Notes: generated by a model from the letters alone, not told the origin. DNA of 35,716 nt from Acetatifactor sp. (GCA_024693365.1 JAILLF010000032.1:1-35716), one strand, 5' to 3'; shown: positions 15,120 to 25,500, counted from the stretch's first letter. A program made the numbers and translations.

Positions 15120-16457
15120 TTAATCGCGGTCGGGGAGGATGGCGTTTAGGATGATGCCAACCAGCGCGCCGGCAGCAAGGCCCGTGATCAGGATGGTGGT
15201 CGATTTGCCAGCGATGGTGAGCGGGATCTTGATCGCACCGTCACCGTAGAACGTATTGTACTTAATGCCAATGGAGAGTACCAGGATCATAGCGGCAATG
15301 ATAACATTGCGGGCTTTCGTGAAATCACACTTGGCTTCCACAATGTTGCGAACGCCGACTGCGGAGATCATGCCGTACAGTACCAAAGACACGCCGCCCA
15401 CGGTGGCTTCCGGCATGCTGCCGATGACAGCCGCAAACTTCGGGCAGAAGGAGAACAGAATTGCGAAACCTGCTGCCAAACGGATAACCAGGGGATCGTA
15501 AACCTTCGTCAGGGAAAGCACGCCCGTATTCTCACCATAGGTTGTGTTAGCAGGTGCACCAAAGAGTGCAGCCATGATGGTTGCAAGGCCATCTCCCAAA
15601 AGGGTTCTGTGCAGGCCAGGATCCTCAACATAGTTTTTGCCTACGGTAGAAGATATTGCAGAAATGTCGCCCATGTGCTCCACGATCGTCGCAAGCGCGA
15701 TGGGTACGATAGTAATGATCGAAGTGATCAGAAGACCCGTGTTGCCGTCCTTGAAGGCCCAAAACACAGTGCTTTCAAAATGAACGGGAAGCCCCAGCCA
15801 ATCCGCATCAGCCACCTCACTAAAGTCCACGGCTCCCAGCATAACTGCAACCAGATACGAACCAAGGACGCCAATGATGATCGGCACAATCTTGACCATG
15901 CCCTTACCCCAGATATTGCATACCAAGATCAAAAGAATTGCCACAATGGCAATGAACCAGTTCTTGGAGCAACTGTCTATTGCCGTCTGGGAAAGCGTAA
16001 GACCAATGGCAATGATGAGGGGACCCGTCACAATGGGCGGGAAGAATTTCATGACCTTTCCGCTTCCAAAAGCCTTGATCAGCGCAGAAAGAATCAGATA
16101 CAGAACTCCCGCGCAGGCTACGCCAACGCAGGCATACGGCAAGCGTTCCAATCGATCGACTGCATCTTGCGGTGCGATGGCAAAATAGCCCGGAAGAAAA
16201 GCGAAGGAGGATCCTAAGAACGCGGGAACCTTCCATTTCGTCAAAAGATGAAATAACAGCGTTCCAAGACCCGCAAACAAAAGCGTCGTGGATACGTCCA
16301 AACCCGTCAGCATGGGAACCAGAATCGTGGCTCCAAACATGGCGAACATGTGCTGCAGACCCAGCACGGTAACCTTCGGCATCCCTAGCGTCTTGGCGTC
16401 ATAGATGCCTTCTTTTACGGCAGATTTCTTTTCAGTACTCTCAGATTTCTTGCTCAT
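15120..16457 (-). CDS. uraA: Uracil permease, NCS2 (nucleobase:cation symporter-2) family
   Basis: A polytopic membrane protein of 445 residues with about 12-14 hydrophobic segments. It has the NCS2 hallmarks LGLQHMFAMFGATILVPMLT near the start, GSSFAFLPGY, a PPIVTGPLIIAIGLTLS segment and ATIVEHMGDISAISS with its conserved Glu/His. Further on are GAPANTTYGENTGVLSLTKV and a late PEATVGGVSLVLYGM. This pattern is closer to uracil permeases (UraA/PyrP) than to xanthine permeases. It is a single gene with a GGGAGGG ribosome site and its own promoter; no pyr gene lies nearby. The family is certain, the uracil specificity probable. Confidence 0.88.
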   Translation of the reverse strand: MSKKSESTEKKSAVKEGIYDAKTLGMPKVTVLGLQHMFAMFGATILVPMLTGLDVSTTLLFAGLGTLLFHLLTKWKVPAFLGSSFAFLPGYFAIAPQDAVDRLERLPYACVGVACAGVLYLILSALIKAFGSGKVMKFFPPIVTGPLIIAIGLTLSQTAIDSCSKNWFIAIVAILLILVCNIWGKGMVKIVPIIIGVLGSYLVAVMLGAVDFSEVADADWLGLPVHFESTVFWAFKDGNTGLLITSIITIVPIALATIVEHMGDISAISSTVGKNYVEDPGLHRTLLGDGLATIMAALFGAPANTTYGENTGVLSLTKVYDPLVIRLAAGFAILFSFCPKFAAVIGSMPEATVGGVSLVLYGMISAVGVRNIVEAKCDFTKARNVIIAAMILVLSIGIKYNTFYGDGAIKIPLTIAGKSTTILITGLAAGALVGIILNAILPDRD

Positions 16458-16531
16458 CTTTTACCCTCCCGTATTTTGCGATACCTTCTTTTTTGGGGGC
16501 GCGACCTTCTCTTTCATGCCCACCCTATAAC

Positions 16532-16561
16532 ACAATATCACGCATCGAAAGGGCTAGTCAA
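16532..16561 (-). promoter_or_regulatory. Candidate promoter of uraA
   Basis: TTGACT (16556-16561), 18 bases and TATTGT (16532-16537) with TGA before the -10. It lies about 75 bases before the start codon. Confidence 0.4.
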
Positions 16562-16576
16562 GAGCAACTAAAAAGA

Positions 16577-17641
16577 TTACCAAATTAGTGCATGCGTCTT
16601 TAAATATTCCGTCCAAACAGGCACATATTGAGCCTTTAAGTGTATGCCGTCACCCGTATATTTTACGTTCAGGCAGCCATCATCATCCGTGACCGCCTCG
16701 TTGACGTTGAGATAAAATACGTTCACGTCATCCGCGAGTTCCTTGATCGCCTCATTGCGCTCCTGAATCTTTGCATTATTTACGAAATCACCCTTCGCCG
16801 AGCGCCTCTTGGATACCATCATAATGCTCTGAATAATGATCTTCGCATTAGGCTGTAGCTCGCGGATGCGCTCGATGGTCTCCTGATAAGCCTCTTTGAA
16901 CCGTTCCGTCGTGCCCACGTCCAATTCGTTGATGCCGACCATAATATAGATCTTGGCATATTGCGTCTGCCCCAGGGCCTCCTCCACGGAGATCTTGGCG
17001 CGCTGTCCCGGAACCGACACGATCTTCTTCGAAAGAAGCTTGTAAATGCTCAGGCCTTCCTCCGCATAGAACGTGCCGTGCCCGTTCATCTTGCCGTAGT
17101 CGCGCAGGCCCACCACGCGAGAGTCGCCCAAAAACAAGGCGTCGTCAAAATACGTCTCTTCCACGGCGCCCCAAGTCGGAGCCGCGGTTTCCCAAGGTTC
17201 ATCTACCCAGAACGGATCATCATCTTCCGTTTCCACGTAACCCGTCTCGGCCAACTCCGGCACGTCATCCATCAGCCCTTTCGCAAGGGCCTCTTCAAAC
17301 CATGCGTCCATGTTGCCCGGCTCGAGTGGGCCATTATCGAGATCCGCTTCAACGGTCTCATCGTATTCCAGTTCATCCAGATACAGTCCCAGCATTTCTG
17401 CAGTCTTTCCGTCGCCAAAGGCAGCGCGGAACACATATTTTTCCGGTTGCTCTTCCTCCGGTCCTGCCGCCTGTACCTCCTCCATGCCAAGCAAAATCTT
17501 TGCCTGCAGGACAAGGTGACTTATGGGCTCCGAATACAAATCCCAACGGTTGCCCGCGGTCATAAAAATGCAGCCATACAGAAGCAGGAACAGGATAAAC
17601 TGATATCGTTTCAAAAAGGATTCCCCTTTTTTCACCCTCAT
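16577..17641 (-). CDS. SGNH/GDSL-type hydrolase, probable polysaccharide O-acetylation partner
   Basis: One N-terminal membrane helix (RYQFILFLLLYGCIFMTAG) is followed by about 100 acidic residues (TGYVETEDDDPFWVDEPWE). The outer SGNH-fold domain shows the Ser block FLGDSR (about residue 175), the Gly/Asn block MVGINEL and the catalytic Asp-His in GDGIHLKA. It is 46 bases after an MBOAT gene in the same direction. That pairing is known for polysaccharide O-acetylation systems (AlgI with AlgJ/AlgX-like partners), where the SGNH protein transfers acetyl groups outside the cell. The start at 17641 has GGAAGG nine bases upstream; an ATG at 17650 is too close to that site. The target glycan is unknown. 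Confidence 0.82.
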   Translation of the reverse strand: MRVKKGESFLKRYQFILFLLLYGCIFMTAGNRWDLYSEPISHLVLQAKILLGMEEVQAAGPEEEQPEKYVFRAAFGDGKTAEMLGLYLDELEYDETVEADLDNGPLEPGNMDAWFEEALAKGLMDDVPELAETGYVETEDDDPFWVDEPWETAAPTWGAVEETYFDDALFLGDSRVVGLRDYGKMNGHGTFYAEEGLSIYKLLSKKIVSVPGQRAKISVEEALGQTQYAKIYIMVGINELDVGTTERFKEAYQETIERIRELQPNAKIIIQSIMMVSKRRSAKGDFVNNAKIQERNEAIKELADDVNVFYLNVNEAVTDDDGCLNVKYTGDGIHLKAQYVPVWTEYLKTHALIW

Positions 17642-17695
17642 CTTTCTCATCCTTCCGCCGTCGCCACGCTTGCAGTCACGGCAACGCTCTCATCG

Positions 17696-19084
17696 TTAAA
17701 AACTTACGTAGGCAAACGGATTACTTCCCGCCGCCATAATTCTCCAAACGCAGATCCAGAACAGGATCGCCAAGATCAAATTGCTCAAGAACTTATTGTG
17801 CAGCTTTTCAAAGATCATTTCCACAACGCCGGTGGCACAGATCACGCCTGCAATCAGGTACGCGCCATGGCGCTTCAAACAAACCAGCCAGTCTCCGAAA
17901 TAAACGTTGATCCCATGTCCCATGCCAAACATTCTCATCAAATATGCCTGCAGGTCCTGCACATCCGTGATCGCAAAGAACATCCAGGAAATCGGAATGA
18001 CAAACCACAGATAGAGCCTCGGCCACAGGACCAGCTGTTTTACGATGGGGATGCGTTCGATCAAACGCTCCGCCACGATAAGGCTCCACAGGAACACGCC
18101 CCACATAAAGAAATTCGGACTGATCCCGTGCCAAAATCCCGTCAGAAGCCATACCACCAAAAGGTTCAGGATCGTCCTGCCCTCACCCTTCCGGTTACCG
18201 CCAAGGTGAAAATAAACGTACTTTCGGAACCACGTACCCATGGTAATGTGCCAGCGGCGGTAAAACTCACGCACGGACTTTGCCAGATACGGTCTATTGA
18301 AATTCTCCGGCAGGTCAAAGCCCGTCATTTTTCCAAGTCCGATCGCCATCATGGAATAACCCTGGAAGTCAAAATAAAGCATCAGCGAATATCCGAATGC
18401 GCCAAGCCACGCGTAGCGCCATGATACGCTCGCATAACCGGTCTTTCCGACCTCCGTCCATAAAATCCCTATCCGGTCCGCCAAGAGCGTCTTAAAAGCC
18501 AATCCAAGCACAAATAAACGAAGGCCGTCCTGAACCTTGGCAATCGTAATTTCCCGGTTTGCCAGCTGATCCTTCAACTCGGCATAGGACGTGATCGGTC
18601 CGGAGCATACCTTCGGGAACATGCCCAGATACAGTGCAAACCTGGCAAGGCTGCGCTCTGCCTGCACCTCGCCGTAATGTACGTCTGCAAGATATCCCAA
18701 CACTTGGAAGGTATAAAAACTAAGTCCCAGCGGGATCGCCGCGGCCCATATTTTAAAATGACACAAGACCGCCAGGTTCCCCATGACGGCCACCACAAAA
18801 AGCAATTCCCTTTTCTTGTCCCTTTTTTCTCCTAAATCATCCTGCTGCGGCAAAGCGTCAGGCTTCACCCCGTGATCCAAAAGTCTCCCCACGCCGTAAT
18901 TGACGAGAATGGAGATCACCAATACCAATCCATGACTCAGCGTTCCCTGAGCGTAAAATACGTAGCTGCCCGCAAGCAGCATGGCGTTCTTTAGTCGTTT
19001 CGGCGTGATCGCATAGAAGAGGAAAAAGACGGGAAGAAAATACAACAAAAATTCTATGCTGCCAAATTCCAAATAATCCCACAC
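17696..19084 (-). CDS. MBOAT family membrane O-acyltransferase (AlgI/DltB-like)
   Basis: A 462-residue protein with about ten membrane segments. The family's central motif RRWHITMGTWFRKYVYFHLGG and the catalytic His in VVWLLTGFWHGISPNFFMWG are present, as is DFQGYSMMAIGLG. MBOAT proteins of this type move acyl groups across the membrane for alginate, peptidoglycan or teichoic acid acylation. The SGNH gene directly downstream supports polysaccharide acetylation. The first codon as given is GTG with AAAGG directly touching it; a TTG at 19072 (LEFGSIEFLLYFLP) aligns better with family N-termini and may be the real start. dlt genes are absent, so teichoic-acid D-alanylation is unlikely. Confidence 0.88.
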   Translation of the reverse strand: MWDYLEFGSIEFLLYFLPVFFLFYAITPKRLKNAMLLAGSYVFYAQGTLSHGLVLVISILVNYGVGRLLDHGVKPDALPQQDDLGEKRDKKRELLFVVAVMGNLAVLCHFKIWAAAIPLGLSFYTFQVLGYLADVHYGEVQAERSLARFALYLGMFPKVCSGPITSYAELKDQLANREITIAKVQDGLRLFVLGLAFKTLLADRIGILWTEVGKTGYASVSWRYAWLGAFGYSLMLYFDFQGYSMMAIGLGKMTGFDLPENFNRPYLAKSVREFYRRWHITMGTWFRKYVYFHLGGNRKGEGRTILNLLVVWLLTGFWHGISPNFFMWGVFLWSLIVAERLIERIPIVKQLVLWPRLYLWFVIPISWMFFAITDVQDLQAYLMRMFGMGHGINVYFGDWLVCLKRHGAYLIAGVICATGVVEMIFEKLHNKFLSNLILAILFWICVWRIMAAGSNPFAYVSF

Positions 19085-19108
19085 CCTTTATCTTTCAATA
19101 CACTTAGC

Positions 19109-19137
19109 ATCTTAACAGTGTTCCGTAAAGAATTCAA
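19109..19137 (-). promoter_or_regulatory. Promoter of the MBOAT-SGNH pair
   Basis: TTGAAT (19132-19137), 17 bases and TAAGAT (19109-19114) with an upstream TGT (extended -10), about 25 bases before the first start codon. Confidence 0.45.
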
Positions 19138-19169
19138 CTAAATTAATCATAATTCTTTCTAAACAATTC

Positions 19170-19895
19170 TTAAGATTGCGAAGTTATTTCGCGCCATGCT
19201 TCCAGGCGCTTCTCAAATTGCACGTAAAAATCCCGCTCTCCGTCATAGGGCACCAGGTAAAAAGTCTTTAACATAAACAGGTTCAGATTCTTTGCGAACG
19301 CATCGTCTGCATTCTCCTGCTGCAATGCCTCCACCTGCTTTTGGATGCCGTGCCACGCAAGCACCCATGCCTCATACCTTGGCAATTCCGGCACGTCCAG
19401 CCATTTGCTGACCTTTACCTTCGCCTTAGGATGATCGCACTCGCTCTTTTGAAGGAAATACTTAAAACCGTCTCCCTCATAATATCTTCCCAGCGGGAAC
19501 AGCCTGCAAAAGCCCGGCCGATACGCGTGGATGGTACACCACCCTTGCGCGTCAAGAAAAGGGCATTTCTCCTCTTCGCCCTGCGTCGCCGCGCTCCCTT
19601 GCATGGGAATGGGTTCCCCTGCCACGTTGGTCACGGGCTGCATCTTTAAGTGCGGCACGATAGCACCGTCCACCACGCGAAGCGCGATCTTGCCTTCTGC
19701 CAAAAGCGTTTGCGCATCCTTTCCAAGGCCCTTTTGAAAACGCCAAACGTCATAGGGATCCAGCAGAATCGTATCTCCCATTTCATGGCAGCATCTCGAA
19801 CATCCTTGACATCCCAGGCAGTCCGCCTTCACCATGTCATTCGCGGTATATAATTTTCCATCCGATATTTCTTCCAGTGACACGTATCGCTTCAT
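19170..19895 (-). CDS. YkgJ-type cysteine-cluster protein
   Basis: A cytoplasmic protein of 241 residues with the dense cysteine motif DCLGCQGCSRCC (about 25-36). Two later groups follow, CPFLDAQGWCTIHAYRPGFC and LQKSECDHP, the pattern of the YkgJ (zinc- or iron-chelating) family. Such proteins are thought to bind a metal or Fe-S cluster, but no reaction is established. The start MKRYVSLEEISDG is preceded by AAAGGGTAA. It stands alone between the acyltransferase genes and the butyrate operon; a weak promoter (TTTCAC, 17 bases, TATACT at 19944-19972) lies upstream. Confidence 0.82.
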   Translation of the reverse strand: MKRYVSLEEISDGKLYTANDMVKADCLGCQGCSRCCHEMGDTILLDPYDVWRFQKGLGKDAQTLLAEGKIALRVVDGAIVPHLKMQPVTNVAGEPIPMQGSAATQGEEEKCPFLDAQGWCTIHAYRPGFCRLFPLGRYYEGDGFKYFLQKSECDHPKAKVKVSKWLDVPELPRYEAWVLAWHGIQKQVEALQQENADDAFAKNLNLFMLKTFYLVPYDGERDFYVQFEKRLEAWREITSQS

Positions 19896-20014
19896 TGCGT
19901 TACCCTTTATTCATGAGCTGATTGGATATGTTGTTCCCGTATCAGTATAACACGAATGCGCCAGCCGTGAAAACATCTTTTTTACAAGAATGCTTCCCGC
20001 GGTCATCATGCGTT

Positions 20015-20068
20015 TCGCAAAAAAGCTCCCGTCATGAGACCAACGGCGGCCTCATGACGGGAGCTTTC
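20015..20068 (-). terminator. Terminator of the butyrate operon
   Basis: A 17-bp perfect stem, AAAGCTCCCGTCATGAG (20022-20038) with its complement (20051-20067), around 12 bases. On the minus strand it is followed by TTTTTTG, 38 bases after the etfA stop. Confidence 0.92.
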
Positions 20069-20105
20069 AGATTCTTTATTTGGTTATCAAGTGTCTTTCG
20101 ACAAC

Positions 20106-21149
20106 TTACTTTGCAGCAAGTTCAGCCTTCAGCTTCTCGGTCAGCGCGGGAACGATCTTGTTCAGGTCGCCTACGATGCCGTAATCAGCTACGTCAAAGA
20201 TGGGAGCGCTCTCATCCTTGTTGATGGCGATGATGATGTCAGACTCCTCCATGCCTGCCAAGTGCTGGATGGCACCGGAGATACCGATTGCAAAGTATAC
20301 GTTGGGACGAACGGTCTTACCGGTCTGGCCAACCTGCAGATCCTTGGGCTTCCATCCTGCATCTACGACTGCACGGGAGCAACTAACGGTTGCGCCCAGA
20401 ACTGCAGCAAGATCGTCAAGGATCTTGAAGTTCTCTGCGGAGCCAACTCCACGTCCGCCGGATACAAGAATCTTAGCGTCCATGATGTCAACGGTATCGG
20501 AAACGGCCTTAACAACCTTCAGGATCTCAACGTACTTGTTGTCAGGGGTGAATCCGGGATTGAACTCAATTACGTTTGCCTTTACGCCCGCAACCTTAGC
20601 ACGCTTCTGCATAACGCCGGGACGAACGGTAGCCATCTGAGGACGGAAGTCAGGACAAGCAATCGTTGCGATGGTATTTCCGCCGAATGCAGGACGGGTC
20701 ATCAGCAGCTGATTGTGCTTCTGCTCCTTGCCGGGAATGGGATTGATGGGGAAGTCGCCGATTTCCAGCTGTGTGCAGTCTGCGGTCAGACCAGTGTGGA
20801 TTCTTGCGGATACGCGAGGACCCAGGTCACGGCCGATTGCGGTTGCGCCTACCAGGAAGATCTCAGGCTTAAACTCTTTGATCACGGATGCAAGTGCATG
20901 AGCGTAAGGCTCAGTTCTGTACTCCTTCAATTCGGGATCGTCAACAACGATAACCTTGTCTGCGCCATACTCTGCCAGCTCGTCTGCAAGGTTCTTTACG
21001 TCACTACCAACCAATACAGCAGTTACCTCAGCACCAAGAGCCTCAGCAAGATCTTTACCCTTGCCAATGAGCTCGAAGGCGATGCTGTTCAGTACGTTGT
21101 CTACCTGCTGCGCGAAGACATATACGCCCTTATATTCCTCTAAATTCAT
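20106..21149 (-). CDS. etfA: Electron transfer flavoprotein alpha subunit
   Basis: EtfA binds FAD and with EtfB carries electrons to butyryl-CoA dehydrogenase. N-terminal MNLEEYKGVYVFAQQ is followed by the nucleotide-fold domain. The C-terminal FAD domain contains SGGRGVGSAENFKILDDLA, SRAVVDAGW, QVGQTGKTVRP, GISGAIQHLAGM and INKDESAPIFDVADYGIVGD, all EtfA signatures. The start at 21149 has GGAGGAT seven bases upstream. At 347 residues it is normal for clostridial EtfA. It is last in the operon, after a 206-base hairpin-rich gap. The bcd-etfBA arrangement is that of bifurcating complexes that couple crotonyl-CoA reduction to ferredoxin reduction; that activity is inferred. Confidence 0.96.
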   Translation of the reverse strand: MNLEEYKGVYVFAQQVDNVLNSIAFELIGKGKDLAEALGAEVTAVLVGSDVKNLADELAEYGADKVIVVDDPELKEYRTEPYAHALASVIKEFKPEIFLVGATAIGRDLGPRVSARIHTGLTADCTQLEIGDFPINPIPGKEQKHNQLLMTRPAFGGNTIATIACPDFRPQMATVRPGVMQKRAKVAGVKANVIEFNPGFTPDNKYVEILKVVKAVSDTVDIMDAKILVSGGRGVGSAENFKILDDLAAVLGATVSCSRAVVDAGWKPKDLQVGQTGKTVRPNVYFAIGISGAIQHLAGMEESDIIIAINKDESAPIFDVADYGIVGDLNKIVPALTEKLKAELAAK

Positions 21150-21355
21150 TTTTTTATCCTCCAAAATTGTTTCAATGGGTTAATGCCAATGACGAATTGC
21201 TTCGTTGCTACGCAACTCTCGCAATTCTAACAATATTCGCAATCCGCTAATTTACTTCGTAAATTGCTACTTGCTCATATTGTTTTTATTTTCAAAGCAT
21301 CTCAGCCGTTTTCGTGCAAGCACGAACGGCTTCGTGCCTTGAAAATTTATTATCA
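21150..21355. other. Hairpin-rich gap between etfB and etfA
   Basis: Contains AATTTAC-TTC-GTAAATT (21249-21265) and the longer GCCGTTTTCGTG/CACGAACGGC hairpin (21305-21330), plus TTGCTACGCAA. There is no gene. The structures lack clear T-tracts on the minus strand, so they look like RNA-processing or stability elements rather than terminators. Confidence 0.5.
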
Positions 21356-22138
21356 TTAGATCACATGTCTTACTTTCAGCTTGTCAACAATGTAGTCAAC
21401 GGACTCGGTAACGTCCTTGTTGATCTTCTCGCCCTGGCCCTTACGAACCTTGTCGGAAGCCTTAGCGATCTGGGTGGGTGAACCCTTCAGACCAAGGTTG
21501 GAATCCTCAACGTCAACAAGGTTTGCGCGGCCCCATACGGTAATTTCAGCATCAAAGGCATCAAAGATTCCGCCGGGAGTCATGTAACGAGGTGCGTTCA
21601 GCTCTGCAAGAGCGGTGATCAGGCAAGGCATCTTAGCCTTCAGTACGTGATAACGATCATCATACTGACGCTCAACGATCACGGAATCTCCGTCGATCTC
21701 GATCTTCTGTGCGTAAGAAATTACGGGGATGCCAAGGTGCTCGGAAATCTGAGGACCAACCTGTGCGGTATCACCGTCGATTGCCTGACGGCCGGTGATG
21801 ATCAGGTCGTACTCAAGGTTACGGATTGCACCTGCAAGGGTCTGGGAAGTAGCCCAGGTATCAGCGCCGCCCAGTACTCTGTCGGTAACAAGGATGCCCT
21901 TGTCAGCGCCCATTGCCATAGCCTCGCGAAGCACGTCCTCAGCCTTGGGAAGACCCATGGTGATAACGGTAACCTCTGCGCCATACTGATCCTTTAATCT
22001 AAGGGCAGCCTCAAGGCCTGCCTTGTCATCGGGGTTCATAATAGTCATCATCGCAGCTCTGTCCAGAGTACCATCGGGATTGAACTTAACGCCGCCCTTG
22101 GTATCGGGAACCTGCTTAATACAAACAACGATCTTCAT
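21356..22138 (-). CDS. etfB: Electron transfer flavoprotein beta subunit
   Basis: EtfB is the partner of EtfA and, in bifurcating complexes, binds a second FAD. MKIVVCIKQVPDT at the N-terminus, NPDDKAGLEAALRLKD, VITMGLPKAEDVLREAMAMG and the family signature TGRQAIDGDTAQVGPQ are present. At 260 residues it is the normal clostridial size. It follows bcd by 54 bases, and both are read from the same transcript. Confidence 0.97.
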   Translation of the reverse strand: MKIVVCIKQVPDTKGGVKFNPDGTLDRAAMMTIMNPDDKAGLEAALRLKDQYGAEVTVITMGLPKAEDVLREAMAMGADKGILVTDRVLGGADTWATSQTLAGAIRNLEYDLIITGRQAIDGDTAQVGPQISEHLGIPVISYAQKIEIDGDSVIVERQYDDRYHVLKAKMPCLITALAELNAPRYMTPGGIFDAFDAEITVWGRANLVDVEDSNLGLKGSPTQIAKASDKVRKGQGEKINKDVTESVDYIVDKLKVRHVI

Positions 22139-22192
22139 TGTATTTTCACTCCTTATAATTTTGTTTTATTATGGTTTCTCAGCTTATCCGAC

Positions 22193-23359
<1,167 letters not shown>

Positions 23360-23391
23360 GATTTCTTTCCTCCATTAATCTATTTATCTAC

Positions 23392-23444
23392 CCTCATTCA
23401 AGCCTTCCCCTTCAAGGGAAGGCGGCGCAAAACGCCAGATGAGG
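23392..23444. repeat. Two-hairpin palindromic element between hbd and bcd
   Basis: Outer arms CCTCAT (23392-23397) and ATGAGG (23439-23444) enclose hairpins CCTTCCC/GGGAAGG (23403-23422) and GGCG/CGCC (23424-23436). The compact closed fold resembles short palindromic repeats dispersed in Firmicutes genomes (recalled, not checked). Confidence 0.6.
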
Positions 23445-23462
23445 TGTATTTATTCTGCTTTA

Positions 23463-24335
23463 TTACATAGCGTCAACGGGAGTCTTGGTTCTGTCTGCGT
23501 TGTATACGTAGAAGCCCTTGCCGCTCTTTACGCCGAGGTTGCCGCCGCGAACCATCTTGCGGATCAGGGGACATGCACGATACTTGGAATCGCCGGTTTC
23601 CTTGTAGAGAACGTCCATGATTGCAAGGCAGATGTCAAGTCCTACGAAATCGCCAAGCTCAAGGGGTCCCATGGGATGATTAGCACCAAGCTTCATTGCA
23701 GCGTCGATGCCCTCGATGTTGGAAACGCCTTCCATCTTGATGAAAGCTGCTTCGTTGATCATGGGGATCAGGATGCGGTTTACTACGAAACCAGCTGCCT
23801 CGTTCACCTGAACGGCAGTCTTGCCGATCTCTTCAGAAATCTTCTTGATGCAGTCAACGGTCTCCTGAGGAGTGTTAACGCCGGCAATTACCTCAACCAG
23901 CTTCATTCTGTCGGCGGGGTTGAAGAAATGCATGCCGATCATGGGTCTGGTCAAACCGTTTCCGATCTCGGTAATGGAAAGGCTGGAAGTGTTGGACGCG
24001 AATACGCACTCAGGCTTGCAGATCTTGTCAAGCTCACCAAAGGTGGTCTTCTTAACGGTCATGTCCTCGAAAGCTGCCTCAACGATCAGATCGCAGTCTG
24101 CGCAAAGATCTTCCTTCAGGCCGGGAGTGATCTTCGCAAGGATGGCGTCAACTGCCTCCTGCGTAAACTTGCCTTTCTCAACCAGCTTTGCATAACCCTT
24201 GGCGATCTTGTCCTTACCGCCCTGAGCCCACTCCTGCTTGATGTCGCAGAGTGCAACTTCGTAGCCGTCTACCTGGGCAAATGCCTTTGCAATGCCCTGT
24301 CCCATGGTACCAGCACCAATAATACCTACCTTCAT
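23463..24335 (-). CDS. hbd: 3-Hydroxybutyryl-CoA dehydrogenase
   Basis: Reduces acetoacetyl-CoA to 3-hydroxybutyryl-CoA. The Rossmann NAD(P)-binding motif IGAGTMGQGIA is at residues 6-16, then FASNTSSLSITEI, IGMHFFNPADRMKLVEVI (containing the catalytic His) and FVVNRILIPMINEA with HPMGPLELGDFVGLD. At 290 residues it ends with the usual GKGFYVYN segment. It lies between crt and bcd. Confidence 0.97.
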   Translation of the reverse strand: MKVGIIGAGTMGQGIAKAFAQVDGYEVALCDIKQEWAQGGKDKIAKGYAKLVEKGKFTQEAVDAILAKITPGLKEDLCADCDLIVEAAFEDMTVKKTTFGELDKICKPECVFASNTSSLSITEIGNGLTRPMIGMHFFNPADRMKLVEVIAGVNTPQETVDCIKKISEEIGKTAVQVNEAAGFVVNRILIPMINEAAFIKMEGVSNIEGIDAAMKLGANHPMGPLELGDFVGLDICLAIMDVLYKETGDSKYRACPLIRKMVRGGNLGVKSGKGFYVYNADRTKTPVDAM

Positions 24336-24518
24336 TGTAGTTCCTCCTTAAATATTTTTTATTATTTATGTTGTTCAGAACTCATTCGCAAAATCGCTGC
24401 TTCGCAGCTTTCCTTTTGCTCATGATTTGGCTCTCGCCAAATGAATTTTTGTTGTCCTCGCCTTATGAAAGCAAGCTTTCAACGGCTTGTCCACAAAAAT
24501 TCGCTTGGTTCTGAACTT
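24336..24518. other. Hairpin-rich gap between crt and hbd
   Basis: Holds GCTGC-TTC-GCAGC (24396-24408), ATTTGG/CCAAAT (24425-24442) and GAAAGCAAGCTTTC (24467-24480). No gene is present and no T-tract follows on the minus strand. Confidence 0.5.
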
Positions 24519-25343
24519 CTACATGTTTTTGAACGGCTCCTTTACCTTCTCCTTGTTCTTGTCCAGGAAGAATGCCATGCCATACTTCTGATCTTCGGTC
24601 TCGAAGCAGTCACCAAAGAGTTTCTCCTCGATCACGATGGCGTCATCCATCTTGGCGTCAAGGCCCTCGTTAATGGCCTTCTTGCAGTTGCGAACTGCGA
24701 TGGGAGCGTTCTTTGCGATGGTAGCTGCCATCTTCTCAGCTGCCGCCATCAGTACTTCCTTAGCGCTCTTTACTACGTTGCCCTCTGCGTCAACCTCTGC
24801 CTCAAACACTTCGTTTACGAGGCCAATGCGATACGCTTCGGGAGCCTTAATATTGCGGGCGGTGTAGATCAGCTGCTTAGCCATGCCGGGGCTTACGAGA
24901 CGGGCAAGTCTCTGGGTGCCGCCGAAACCGGGAGTAATGCCAAGGCCAACCTCAGGCTGTCCAAATACGGCATTTGCGGAACAAAGTCTAATGTCACAGC
25001 TCATGGAGATTTCGCATCCGCCGCCCAGTGCGAATCCGTTTACGGCTGCGATCACGGGGATGGGGAAGGTCTCAAGCTTACGGAATACGTCATTGCCCTT
25101 CTTGCCGAAAACCTCACCCTCAGCCTTGGTCAGGGTGCTCATCTCTCCGATGTCTGCGCCTGCCACGAAGGACTTTTCGCCAGCGCCGGTCAGTACCAGG
25201 CAGCGAACGGTATTCAGGTCAACTGCGTCCAGAGTTGCATCCAACTCGTCAAGAACCTGCGAATTCAGTGCGTTCAGTGCTCTCTCGCGATTGATGGTGA
25301 TCACTGCGTAAGCACCTTTCTGCTCGTAAAGAATAAAATCCAT
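24519..25343 (-). CDS. crt: 3-Hydroxybutyryl-CoA dehydratase (crotonase)
   Basis: An enoyl-CoA hydratase-fold enzyme that dehydrates 3-hydroxybutyryl-CoA to crotonyl-CoA. The CoA-binding AGADIGEM (about 61-68), the oxyanion-hole segment NGFALGGGCE and both catalytic glutamates (Glu111, Glu131 in FGQPEVGLGITPGFGGTQRL) are present. At 274 residues it is about ten longer than usual, with a small insertion EVDAEGNVVKSAKE before the C-terminal helices. AGGACGAA precedes the ATG. It follows thl in the operon. Confidence 0.96.
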   Translation of the reverse strand: MDFILYEQKGAYAVITINRERALNALNSQVLDELDATLDAVDLNTVRCLVLTGAGEKSFVAGADIGEMSTLTKAEGEVFGKKGNDVFRKLETFPIPVIAAVNGFALGGGCEISMSCDIRLCSANAVFGQPEVGLGITPGFGGTQRLARLVSPGMAKQLIYTARNIKAPEAYRIGLVNEVFEAEVDAEGNVVKSAKEVLMAAAEKMAATIAKNAPIAVRNCKKAINEGLDAKMDDAIVIEEKLFGDCFETEDQKYGMAFFLDKNKEKVKEPFKNM

Positions 25344-25456
25344 TTCGTCCTCATTTCTGCCGTTTTTTCACGGCTGTTATTGATTGTCTATTTACGCACC
25401 AAAGAGAATACCCCCCGAAGGAAGCATTCTCTTGGTATTCCGCCCTTTCGATTTCC

Positions 25457-25484
25457 TTTCGCGGAAATACTTCCTCCCGCGAAA
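25457..25484. repeat. Hairpin in the thl-crt gap
   Basis: TTTCGCGG (25457-25464) pairs with CCGCGAAA (25477-25484). A second, looser pair (AGAGAATAC with GCATTCTCT, about 25402-25435) lies nearby. No T-tract follows on the minus strand. Confidence 0.5.
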
Positions 25485-25500
25485 TTCATCTCACTGGCAA

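Noticed and set aside
16961..18424. A 487-residue plus-strand reading frame
   Set aside because: It lies antisense to the SGNH and MBOAT genes, whose motifs are clear, and its own translation is low in recognisable domains and rich in His/Gln/Arg, as expected of a shadow frame.
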